Positions 35,301-47,200 of a stretch of 64,000 bases of DNA are shown here, one piece after another. Every line of letters begins with the position of its first letter. Position 1 is the first letter of the stretch. Location: positions 22,264,222 through 22,328,221 of the forward strand of contig CM050654.1 of the NCBI GenBank assembly GCA_027574665.1. The letters are read 5' to 3'. The notes under the pieces are model-generated. The model saw nothing but the letters and a program-made list of their open reading frames with translations, was not told the DNA's origin and made no database searches. A program made the translations under genes and the position numbers. The stretch comes from Rhynochetos jubatus (lineage: Eukaryota; Chordata; Aves; Eurypygiformes; Rhynochetidae).

Positions 35301-38300
35301 TGTGCCCAACAAGATGATGGGAGTTTGTACTTAGCTATTGCATATCAGTCACTGTTATAAAATAATTAAGGCAAGTAATTAGAAAAACTCTTGTAAAAAA
35401 AGGTAAAAATGTTATGATAACTTTCCCATTAGATGGTTTTTGTCCTTGCTCTACAGAAAGAAAGTCCTCTTGAGTATTACAATAACTCAAGTGTCAGAAA
35501 AAGCCAGCTTTTAACTTGCAAACAGCCTTAATTTTGTACATATGGATGGGAAGAAAAATTTCACTTCAGAAATCCCTGCTACCAATCTCTGACCATACAC
35601 CACACTTATGGGTGTCCAGAAAAAAAAAAAGTTATAAAGTGGCAGCAGTACCAAATGCTAAGAAGTATCTATTGACACCTATTCAACCTCTAGTGTGCTG
35701 TTATCTGGAAAAAGAGTTCTTTTATGTAAGGAGATTAGATCTGAAGGCAGGGCGGGGGGGGAGTGATACTCATGTAGAGAACCTGAGGCAGAGGAAACAC
35801 TTTTATGAAAAGTAGATCTAGTAACTGCCCTTCCAAAAACACAAGTAGCTATTTAACAGAACAGTGTATCAGTTGTTGGAATTACCAATATTAGATTCTC
35901 CAACTGCTTAGCAGGTATTATGGAGTTGACTGACTATAAATATGTACTTGTTATACTCTGTGAATGTGTATATACTTAAACCATCTAAACCTGATATAAA
36001 ATAGTACAGAGACTTCGTATTAAATATAGTGCTTTAATAGGGTTGTTGAGCAAAGGTTTGAGAAAAGAGACCAGGTCTGGACCATCAAGAGAAATAAAAA
36101 ATATGATGAGACACCTGTCTGTTGGAAGCATTTTGCAAGAAGCGCTAAAAACATGTGATGAGAACCAGCTGATTGCAGTCAGCAGGCTGTCCTAAATGAG
36201 TACGACAACTTGATAGTTTATACTGCACCCAGAAGTGACCCGACGACTAACAGAATCAATGAAGTATGGAGGTGGTGTTTGAGTTGGTTGTCAGGCTTTC
36301 ATTACTCTGTATCAAAAGAGGCTGGTGAATACACATAGAAAAACACTGTGAAAAAGTTCACTGTAGAAGTCATACAGGTATGACTTGAGTCTGTGAGGCT
36401 AATCTGAAAAATTGATGCAATTTATTGCAATGGGATTGAATTCTATCCACTTTATTGAATGCCTGTATTTTCATTAGGCCAAAGAAACAATTATTCTTGT
36501 CTTGTGCTTCAATATCCTTGGTGCAACCCTTCACAGTATGTATCAGCAGAAAGTGCTAGAAAGGAAAAAGCATAATGGCCCCTACCACAGCTCCTCCCGA
36601 ACATACATCCTGTGTTTCCTCTAATGACATTCTCCAGAGTGAGAGCAACATCTTACATTGAGCCTTATTTTGTAAGAGGAGCAGAATTCAATCTCCAATA
36701 CCATGTTCAGTTCTAGAAGGGCAGAACAGGACATCCCTTCCAGAATGAAAGGCAGGTTCTGTCATATTTCTGCCTAAGAATATATAGTAGCTTAAAAAGG
36801 ATATCTGCTAAAGGACAATTCCAGGCTTTTCTACTCTAAGTGCCTGTTCTGAAGATTCACCCGAAAGAAACTCGAAATAAGTTCAATACCTGCAAAAAAA
36901 GCAGCAGTTATCAAATAAAGCCAGACTGCCATCAACCTTCTTAACACAGCACTCAACTTTCTATGGGACAAGTGCTTGCCAGCTTTGTATTAAAATTTAG
37001 CTACTCTAAGGAAAAGCTGATGTGGTGTTTCTTTAATGTCTTCTGCATCAACACCTTTTAATTTTTTAGAAGACAAACTCTACTGCAATGTTATTCACTT
37101 TTTCACCAACAGCCCTTCCATCCATCACAAATAAGTTTCTAAATATTTTTATAAGCAACCAACAGGGAAGAAAATGGGCAAAATTACCTCATACTTTGCG
37201 TCTATGTAAATGTACGGTTCAACTTTACCTTTGGATTTTGGGATTAACTCTCCACAACTCAGTATGCGTACTTCAGCATATGGTTTACTAGATGCATCTG
37301 TTTTCTGGTTTTCTATTTCTCTCACAACTTCCTGACCTGAGATGACTTGTCCAAAAACAACATGATGTCTGAAGAATTTAAACAAAAGTAAAAATTCTTA
37401 GTACTTAATTTTCTCAAGGCAGTTGCCAAACAAACATAAGAAGAGAAGAGATATTTACCCATCTAAATGAGGTGTAGGTTTAGTTGTTCTGTTGTTTCCA
37501 GATTTTAATTTAAAGAGAAAAACAAAGTATTAGTGGAAAGCAGTCAGCATTTGAAGCATGTCATAAACACATATGAAGGTGACAGTTATTTTGAGCGAAC
37601 AAAAGATTGTACAAAACCAATATATATTATTCTAAGTTTGTGCGCAGTTAAAAGTATTTAATGTTTTAAACATTAAACTACCTTTTCAATTCATTACTTT
37701 ATCGTAGTTTACTTAACAAAAGTGTACATAATTTTTTAGGCAGCATCCCCCTAAAGGATATAATAAATATTCTATTTATTAAATTACATAAATACTACCA
37801 GGAACAGATATAAAAAAAATAAGGCAGCTGTCTCTGAGCAGGAAAACTGCAAATAAGCTTCTACACAGCAGAAAATAATCAGAACTCAAAGGAAGAAAAA
37901 AATATCTGTATGTACAGATTATTTGACACAGAAGTAGAACTGACTTTCTCTCAGCTTACCCCCTATGCTAGCATTACTAAGGCATACAGATGTCAGCCAT
38001 GGCAGAAGTAAAAACTGGGATATTCACAGTAACTGTCAGTCAGAAATAATGGTCCAATAGTGACTTCCACAACTCATCAAGTTATCTATGTTTCATGGCC
38101 CTAATTAAAAGTGATGTATTTCAAGAATGTTTTCTGTAGATAAATTAGGTTTAAGAAGAGCCTACTGCAATGTATTTTAAGAATTTAAGTTTTAACTGTA
38201 AATGAGACTGCACTAGAAAGTTATTTTGTGAACAAAAAAATCCCTCTACTACTTTTGAGAGCCACCAGAGCTGTTTTGCTTCCTTCCAGACAACCCTTAT

Positions 38301-41300
38301 TAGAAGAAAGTGATGAGTTCTACACAGCTACTGAAAACTATCAAAAGCTCTTCCGCACAGACAATAAGCACCAAACACAAGAGCGATAAAAATAGTCAGG
38401 TTCCCTAAATAGCGCATTAGGAAAACTGCTACTTCTGTGCAACTTTGTGAAAAACCATCAAATTTGGGTTTGCACAGAAGCTAGTCTTCAATATTTAAAA
38501 GGACAACCTTTTCAGTTTACAAATGGCAAACCAGAAGCACAGGTTCAGGATAGCACAATACTTACATAAAGAACTGTGAACCATTTGTATCTTTTCCTCG
38601 GTTGGCCATTGAAAGGAGAAATTCTTTGTTGTGCTTTACAGCAAAGCTTTCATCTAAGGAAAGTGTTTCCAGTTACTTTAAATATACCACATATGCTTAG
38701 ATAAATGCTACAATTGAAGTAAACTCATCCTTATTAAATAAAACTGCTAGTCACTTCAGTAAAGAGATGTACTAAAACCAGATTCAAAATAATAGCTTTT
38801 AAAAATATATTATTCCTTCCATTCTAAATAATGCAATTTAATAAGGAGAAATATGAATTAACGGTTTATAGCCTGAGACAAAAATTAAATAATATTCTTA
38901 TTCAATATAAGAATACAGACGAATTCTGTATATTCAATATAAGAATATTCAGTATAAGAATATAGAAGACAGAAGTTTAATCATCGTTGTTTAGACACAG
39001 ATGGCAGGAGCAAGCATTAACAAAGAAGAAAAGTATGCTATCTGTAAGGCTATGGTTTCACATCACACTGTCACTAGCAGTGAAAGGGACAGTCCCACTC
39101 ACTCTCCAGTCACCTGTACAATTGCTATCTGGCACAGCATCAAGCTAATTCCATGGTGAGTTGGTGAAAGGAACTACAAAAGCAAAAACTCCCATGAATT
39201 CATTTCATACCGTGGCTGCATTGAACAGCCAGCCTGCAAGTGCCAGAAGGTGGGTAGCAGCTTCGCTCTTTCTCCCCCAGCCATACATTTCCTCAACCCC
39301 AGCTACTCATTTGTGTTGGTTCTGATGCTTGCCAAATGACTGCATTGGTCCACTCACTAATACGGAAATTAAGGATTTTTTTTGCCGCAGTAGCCTTTGG
39401 GCATTTTAACAAGCTCAACCAGCACAAAGTTTGATATGAATGAGAGTCAGTGCAAGGTAATACCTCCTCCCTCTTTTGGCAGCTGCAAACTGTTGATTCA
39501 TCTCAAGGTCTGATATAAAACTGCATCCTGGCTCTACTGAAATAGTGAATAATTCTTTTGATTGTTTGCTGCAAGCTCAGACAAGTACCAATGTTACAAA
39601 AAACGTGGCAGGAAGGAGGGAGAAGCGTAACCACTCCTGCCAGTGGCGGCTAGCTATCGCACAGGTTTAGGTGCAATACAAAAACTGCCCAAAGAAACAC
39701 AGAGATGTCCCACTACGTTCTGGATAAACACAGGCTGAGAAACACACTGGAGTGCAGAAGAGGTACTTTTGCAACGCTGACTGAAAAAGAACCAGGACTG
39801 TGAGAAAACCAATGGCCTCTATCATTAATTCTTCTTGGATTCAGGAAAGCAGGGCTTCATGCTTTCCTTTAAATAAACATTTGCAAGGAAACCTGACTCC
39901 ATCACACCTTTCTCCTTTTCACTGGAAGAAAAGACAATCCCCAACTTTCAGGTACTCAAGCCAAAAGTGTATGTTTAAGAACTGTTATAACAATGTAAAT
40001 CTGGTAAAATGGACATAGGAGTTCGGTTTTAATTTTTCATTAGTTAAAAAGTTCGTATCTTAAAAGTAAAACAACCTAAGCTGGACAGTCAAAGGCCTCT
40101 AAGACCAAACAAAATCTTAACAAAACCAATGGAGTTCAGGTTTACAGAACAGCCTACAGAATGTAAAGGTGATTGCTTATAGTAACACCAAACTACAGGA
40201 GACTTGATAAAAGTCTTACCTTCAAAAAAGCCACCATATATGGATTCTCCTCCCCTGCCATTTCCTTAAAAGAAAAGCGACAGTTACAACTTAGTGATTA
40301 AGAGCCACATTATGTGGAAAGTGCTTCATAATACAAAATACTGATCCAACTACATCCAAATCACTGACATTATTCTTCAAGATCTGCAAAAGACATCAAG
40401 GTGCATCTTTGTAGTCCCAAAGCAAACTTGGAAAACAAGAAAGTATTCTCCCATGTATTCTCCTATATTATCCCTTTTTACTTTTATTTCCCAGCAGCAT
40501 ATATAGTATTTTACCCTCACATTTTAACCTTTCAATACAAAGTACTTAGTACCCTGAGTACTGAGATAATGGAGCCAACGCGTATGTGTGCACACGCACA
40601 TGTATTAAGTTCATATGAAGTTTTCATGTAAAGATTATTACACAGAAAAAAGGAAAAAAGCAGTCGAATCACAGGATAATATAAGTAAATGATGCTACAC
40701 AGAACTCCTGCAATGTTGTTACATAAGCGTTAAAGTTTTCTTCAAAGAGTCCCATCATACCTTCACTGAAGTCACCTCCTTGGATCATAAAATCTTTCAC
40801 AACCCTGTGAAACAGACAACTTTTGTAATGCAATGGCTTTTGGGTGGATTTTCCTGTACCCTTTTCACCTAAAGGAGAAGAGGAGGAACAAAACCAAAAT
40901 TACTCCCTGTAGCTTTTTTGTATCCACTACAAAAAAGTGCTACCTAAGCACTTAATGAGTCTCATCTTACTAAGCTCTGAAAAATTAGCTTGTGAGTCAG
41001 ACTCATAGCTGTAATTCCAATAAGAAACTAACATTTAAGAAAGCAGAGCAGAAACTACCTTCTGTCTCTACAGCTGTACCAGAACTACTCCTCATTGACA
41101 ATTTGTACACAACTCTGGTATCTTCCATGCAGACTGACTGACATTAAACAGCCAGTTTAGGTTTAAGGTAACTGGCACGCTCAGAAGCATGCAAGAAAAA
41201 CTCAGATCTTCAGTTACAAAGTGGCCCGGTTAAATCACCAAAAAAGCTTGTAACAAAACCAACATGACTACAGCTGCCATCCTCCTCCCTTCCTTCTTTT

Positions 41301-43255
41301 GAGCTTTGGTGCTCAAGACCTATAAGCAGACTCTCCTTCAGCTACACCACCATCTACCTTCCCTGCTGCCCTCCAATAGAGAAGGTGTCTGCTGAGGAAG
41401 CAAGAGGAATGGCTAATGGTGGGTCCTGTGAACAGCAGAGCCAACCTCAAGGTTACAGTAAGGTAATCAGTATGTTGGAATGAAAAGGATGTCCTTCCCT
41501 CAGTGCTGGCAAACCATTAGACCATGTTCCTATACACGTAGTTCTGAGCTACTGAACTGGCAGCATAGGTCAAGGGCAGTTGTCTCTGAAGCTACCTGTA
41601 ACAGACCGGTGCCCCCACATGGATCTGACTAGCTAGAAAAACACTTTTGATAGGAACTTCGATGAACGTGAAGCTTTATCTGTTCCACTAACTTGGCATA
41701 TGCCGAACACAGGTACGCCAGGAAATCACAGAGCTGCTGATCCCTGTTTTAAGAAGGCAGCATATACTTTTCAAAACTGCATGGAAAAAATACTAAGGAA
41801 AACAAATAAAAATCAAAATTTTAATTAATTTTCTGATGATCAATATCATAAATGCTCTGCCTGTGCATCTTCCTCACTATTCCTAAAGACATTAAAGCTG
41901 CGAGTAATTCAGCATCTGAATCTGATTTTTAACGTCAGCAACTATGTATGAACTTGGTATTTCTTGTTCCTGAACTGAAATGCTGTGGAAAGACTTCAAG
42001 TCAAAAATCTAAAGCAGTAGCAGGGAATAACATCTTTATGCAATAAATCTGACTTTTGGGTAGTTGGTAACAGATCAAGAATGCCATGGTCACATGGTAA
42101 CATACAGCCTTTAAAAAGAATTACTTCAAGGTTAAAATTTGTTAACACATTTTGATAATCTGATTTTGTGCCAGTAAACCTAACATCAGATCAGATAATT
42201 CCTACATTCCTGCAGACATCATGAATGGTGCACTAATTGTTCTAGCTAACTTGACTTGAATGTAATTATGTACCCACACCTGATTCAGATCATACTAGTA
42301 CTGCTGAGTGATTCAGAATTAACAGCTACAGAGCCGTGACAACAGAGCTGGAAGGAAAGGAAGCAGAAAATGCTGAAGACAGAAAGCACATATGCTATTT
42401 ATGTATTCACAAAATTATTCTTTTTTAAGTTTTAAAATATAAGTTTTGCTAAACTGCCAGCATTTTCAACAAAAGTATGCGGGACAATAATTCTGTTTGG
42501 AAATGCTTCCAGGAGAGAATCTTCGAAGAAGTGTTTTGTCCAAGAAATAATCTGCATTTCAATAGGAATGGAAATCACCAGGCTCCATCAAAACTGTCTT
42601 TAAAATGAAGAAAAAAAATATTAATGAATACCAGCAATACCTTGCAAATACCTCGGAGTATCATACGACTGAAAAGCAAGGCTGCGTGGTTGACCTCTTA
42701 CAGGCTATCCTTCCAGACTGGATGTTGTTATATAATGTGAACAGCAATATCTATGCTACTAACAGAAAATCAGCTTACTGTGTCCATATTTAAAGTTGGT
42801 AAGTATATACTCCCTGCAACATACTAAGCCAAAGCTACAGCTGCTTTGATTCTACATCAGATGTATATGAAAAATCAGCTAAATCTCTAGAGATACCAAG
42901 AAACAATGTTTTATGTACTTATTTTTATATGTAAGAAAACATCAGGAAAAAGAACACAGACATCAAACTAGCTAACATGGTATTACATTAAAATTCTAAA
43001 TAAAATTAAAAATGTACAAACCTGTGCAAAGGCAGCGAAAATTCTCACATGTCTTTGGACACACATCTGAAAACAGTTCAAAGACCACTCTTCCAGCTAG
43101 CAAAAAATAAAGCCATATTTATTATGAAGTTAATCGGTATTTGTATTATTCTTATATATCTCATGTTACTGAATGGATATTTTAAATTTCTTACCAGGTA
43201 CATTGTTGATGGCTATGTCAAAAAAGCAACGAGGTCTCTGGACCTTTACACCCAT
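29398..43255 (-). CDS. PPIG: PPIG, SR-cyclophilin (peptidyl-prolyl isomerase G), complete, 753 aa
   Basis: This is a nuclear cyclophilin that associates with the splicing machinery and the phosphorylated RNA polymerase II tail. Coding exons, in order of transcription: 43255-43195, 43096-43022, 40868-40761, 40264-40220, 38653-38566, 37488-37459, 37368-37229, 33818-33614, 32615-32448, 31921-31837, 30950-30814, 30517-29398. All phases join (2262 nt, 753 aa; human 754). The cyclophilin domain is residues about 1-178. It shows [14 protein letters not shown] (catalytic Arg, Phe, Gln) and GSQFFIT. The residue equivalent to cyclophilin A Trp121 is His (PHLDGHHVVFG), as expected for this cyclosporin-tolerant subfamily. 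Then come an acidic/serine stretch (about 185-250), basic KKRKKKHKK, the conserved [13 protein letters not shown] and [20 protein letters not shown], and a long Arg-Ser/Glu domain filling the 1.1-kb last exon to the end [10 protein letters not shown]. The 30-nt exon (37459-37488) has a weak pyrimidine tract, and the exon starting at 32615 follows an A-rich acceptor. Confidence 0.95.
31691..31747. repeat. T/G-rich low-complexity run in a PPIG intron
   Basis: About 55 bases almost entirely T and G, with T runs broken by GG groups. It is adjacent to the 31837-31921 exon, on its downstream side in transcript sense. It reads as A/C-rich in the transcript. Confidence 0.6.
38892..38965. repeat. AT-rich inverted and direct repeat cluster in a PPIG intron
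   Basis: TATTCTTAT (38893-38901) and ATAAGAATA (38907-38915) are exact inverted repeats around a 5-base loop. The motif AATATAAGAATA/AGTATAAGAATA then recurs twice more up to about 38965. It probably arose by slippage in AT-rich DNA. No function is evident. Confidence 0.6.
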
Positions 43256-43274
43256 GGCCTCAAAAGCTTAAATA
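43256..43274 (-). other. PPIG: PPIG 5' UTR part of the first coding exon
   Basis: The exon that holds the ATG begins at 43274, after the acceptor TATTACTTACAG. It has 19 untranslated bases before the ATG at 43255. Confidence 0.7.
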
Positions 43275-44129
43275 CTGTAAGTAATAAAAATAAAATTTAG
43301 TTTTTCCTTTTGTGTAGTGAAACTATGTGTAAGCCTATGTAGAAGATTTTACAAATACAACAAAAACTGCAGAAAAGCAAACCTTGAATGAGAGCAAATA
43401 TAAGTACCATTAAAGGTTCAGAAAACACAGTATTTTAGGTCATTTTCATGTTTGGTAGACCCAAGTGAGTGATTTTATGTTTGCTGTGAGTGCCATACTT
43501 CAGATGAGGAAATACAAAAAGGAAAAAAGAAGAAAAACTGCTTTGAGATCAAACAACTTGTTTGAGTGCTCTCAAACAACTTTTTTCAATCTCTGTTAGG
43601 CTAAGTGTTAATGGCTAAGGCAGCTGCCATCTCCACATGCCAACCTACACCTTCAGGAGACCTGGCCTGTTCTCAGGAATACACCAGCTGCTGCAGCCCA
43701 CAACCTGGGCCACGAGCTATAGCTGCTCAAGAGAGAGCACAGTGTGTCTAGAAGCGCAGAAAGGTGAGCAGCCCAGGATGGCGATCTTCAGCTGCTGTAA
43801 TAACTGCACACATCAAGTAAGCATACTTCCAAAAATACTAGAACTTCTGACACAAATAAAGACAATGGTCAAAGAGTAGAAATAACTTAATGCTGGTTAC
43901 AACTCGACAAATCACCAACACACTGTCATGTTAAGACTTAAGCATTCAACTTCTTCGGAATCTATTTCCTGGACTCCTGTCACTGCAGTTACCAGGAGCT
44001 GGTAATCAGGATCCAAACCATTCTACATGACAAAAAACCTTTGAGATGTACCTCTTCCATAAATACTGCTAAGTGAAATGATTTTGGCATTTCATTGTTT
44101 CTTTTCCTTTTATGTCATTGCTTATCTCC

Positions 44130-44298
44130 TGAGTCACAGCCCTGGAGGTATTTAAATGACATGCAGATGTGGTACTTAGGGATGCAGTTTAGTGGTGGAC
44201 TTGACAGCGTTAGGTTTATGGTTTGACTCCTAGGTTTATGGTTTGACTCCGTGATCTTAAGGGTCTTTTCCAACCTAAATGATTCTGATTCTTTATAG
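44130..44298 (+). mobile_element. CR1 LINE 3'-end fragment (old)
   Basis: The stretch resembles the CR1 3' untranslated tail: CCTGGAGGTATTTAAATGAC, then GTGGTACTTAGGGATG, GATCTTAAGGGTCTTTTCC, AACCTAAATGATTCTGATTC. The order and wording match the conserved CR1 end, including the short GATTCT terminal repeat. It is 5'-truncated, as most CR1 copies are. It contains an internal perfect 20-bp tandem duplication at 44211-44250. CR1 is the dominant avian/reptilian LINE. Confidence 0.75.
44211..44250. repeat. 20-bp tandem duplication inside the CR1 tail
   Basis: TAGGTTTATGGTTTGACTCC occurs twice in perfect tandem (44211-44230 and 44231-44250). The usual CR1 tail has this segment once, so this is a local duplication after or during insertion. 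Confidence 0.9.
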
Positions 44299-47200
44299 AT
44301 AACTTTAATGCAACTTTTCCCTTATCTTGGAGTATATAAATGCCTTTATTTTTGTGTAATAAGCAATGTCTTAATCCTCTTTGCATCTGTGGCCTTCCAA
44401 CGTTATGTACAATCATGGTAACGTTTTCCTTTTCTGAAGCCCTTTCCTCTCTGAATTACTTCAGAGAGGGGAAAAAAGCAATGATAGCAAAAGGATCTGT
44501 AAGACTGGAGTACCTTTTCCAGAATTTGGACTATAATCCATAAATTTTCAGTTCTAATTATTTTTTATTGCCAGAAAATACTACTCAAATCTAGCTGACA
44601 TACTGCATACATCTCTCCTAGAGCTTCCCTCATAGCTGTGCCACAGAACAGCCTCAAAAAATTCAATTGTCACCATCTGTCACTCTCGGCTTACAAACAA
44701 GAGGCTATAAGAAATCAAGACAGCACTGTAATCATGTTAGTCTATATTCTCTCTACTTGGGCTCAGTGGCACCCTTGATGTTCTGCCAAGATTACACAGT
44801 GAAAAATCACAAGAACAATGCAGGACTGATTTAAATTAAACACCACTCAGTAGTTCATCATTCATGTGATTTTTAGCATGAGAAGACTGCAAACATGTAG
44901 AACCTCACTAGATACCCTCTTAGCAGTGTAATGAATGGCACAAGCCCTAGACTCGTCAGAAGCAGCAGGCCTGCCTCAGTCTGCTTGTGCCTCTCCCTGA
45001 ACTACCATTTCTCTTCCATTGGTACAACAAATTTGGTAGCCAAGCAGAGAAACAATTAAGAAAACACCTTTAGCCGTCAGGTTTGAAGGCTGATAACTGT
45101 CAGGTTAGAAGGCTGACCAGCTCACCACACCGCTGCATAAACTCTGGGGCAGATGCTGCAATAAATATTGACTGGTGGTACAACTGACAGTTTTGACAGA
45201 ACTGAGACATGTAAGGACCAGCAGTACCACAACTGATCCATCCATCATAACCAAGCTTTAAACGTTTAGCTATAGTGCTTGAGAAAGGAGGGATTCAACT
45301 CCTGCTTTACGGGCAATTTGCTTGAGAAATGTAGCAGTATGCTTTTATGCTTACATACAGTATTTTATCCAAAATAAATGCAAACTATCTTAGTATGTGA
45401 CACAATTTTTATTTCAAACATTGACAATGACTAAAGCTAAATTGCAAAATAAACGTCAGTATACCTATGTCGGTCAATTTTTAACTTGGTTTTGCAGGAA
45501 ACAGGTGAGAGAGAAGGAAGGAAGGGATTTCTACCTGAATCTTTATTCTCACCAGCTTTTGCTCAATTTGATATTTTTCTACCTCTGTACTGTCTCAGGA
45601 ACAGAGGATAAAAATGAAGTTTACTCCCTAAATCCTCCAATAATACCCCCTAAATACTGGCTGTGCTTGGTTCTAAATGACAGTTATGTCAGCTGGTCAG
45701 TATGAACACCCTGACTGGACAAACAGCAGGCCAAGCAAGTATACTTAACTCTCAAGCTGATGTTGCCTAGTAAATCAAGTTACAATATCTGTGACATTTA
45801 TCCTACCTACCTACAAGTCAAGTGAGCATTTCTTCTCCAATATACTTAAATATCCTTTGCAGAGTTATTTCAGATGGACCTTTTCCTAATGTGTTACAGG
45901 GAAAACTCCTGAGTTACAAATGATCCATATCCTATATATTTATTTAAACTATTATTTTTTCATGTAATATTTAATACCAAACCACAATCTTGTACATAGC
46001 AATAATTTAAAACTTGTCTGTATTAAAAGCAAGCACATGTTAAATACAGAACCAACAAAGGAAAAACATTTGAATATACCAAGAATTAAGCCAGAAAATT
46101 ACAAGTAAAGCTCAACAGTACTATATGCCTGGTAACAATAGGGCTTATGTGACTTGTGTATTTATGACTTCAAATTAATTTTCAATAAGAAGGTGGATAC
46201 TCTTAAGCTGCAGTATTTTGCATTTTTAAATTGTGAACTTGATGGAATTTTACTAGTGAAGGGAATACGATTTTAAAGTCAACCCAAAAGATGCTCACTA
46301 CACATACACACAAAAATGCACTATGCAGAAGGGCAATCTTGAGAAGTCAGCTCACGTCTTCCTTCCAAAACTCTGTAAGAAAGGACAATAACAACCCAAG
46401 TACTATCCTGAAATGGTCAACCATTCATCATTTTCAACCACCTCCTGTTTGAGGAGGCTCTTACTAAGTCTAAGTAGAAACTATGCCAAAAACACCCAAC
46501 TACATCAACCAAAACCAAAAAACACTTCAGTGTATCTAACAAAAGAGGCCTGTTCATTTCTGAAAGTAGAATTACAGATCAGCTTAGAACATATTCGTGT
46601 TTATTGACAAATGCACCAAAACCATTTAGTCTTCTCAGAACAGCTGCATCCATACCCAATGCATCACTATCACTAACTGGGCCCGTCAGGGTCCACATCC
46701 TGCCACAATTCCATCAGCCTCATTATTTTGTTCAAGATTTGCAGGATAAAGCTGGTCAATTCATGGCCAGGCTGCAGAAAGCTGTTCTCTTTCAAAATTA
46801 TCTGTGTTAATGGAGAAAGATGAGTGATAACAGTTTGGGATGGTTATATGTGCTGCTATGCCTAAAACTATACCTTGGGGATTTTTTTTTTTCCCAAAAT
46901 CACCTGTGCCACCAAGGATCTGCTAACAATACTGTTTAATATAAACTAGCTCCTGACTGAAATAGGCTAGAAAGCACTCACAGATACACACCAACTCAAG
47001 TATCAACACGTCATTCATCTCATAACAGCTGAAGGCAAACAGCAATACAGTAATATTTCCTAGTTCTATGAGAAAAAAACCCTTTACTTCTAACTATGCT
47101 GAATACATCACAGGACTACCTACTGGTTTCAGTCCCTGCATAGGCCAGAACTGATCTGGAGCGAAATATGAAAAACATATACTGTGTCCTATTCCTTTAT

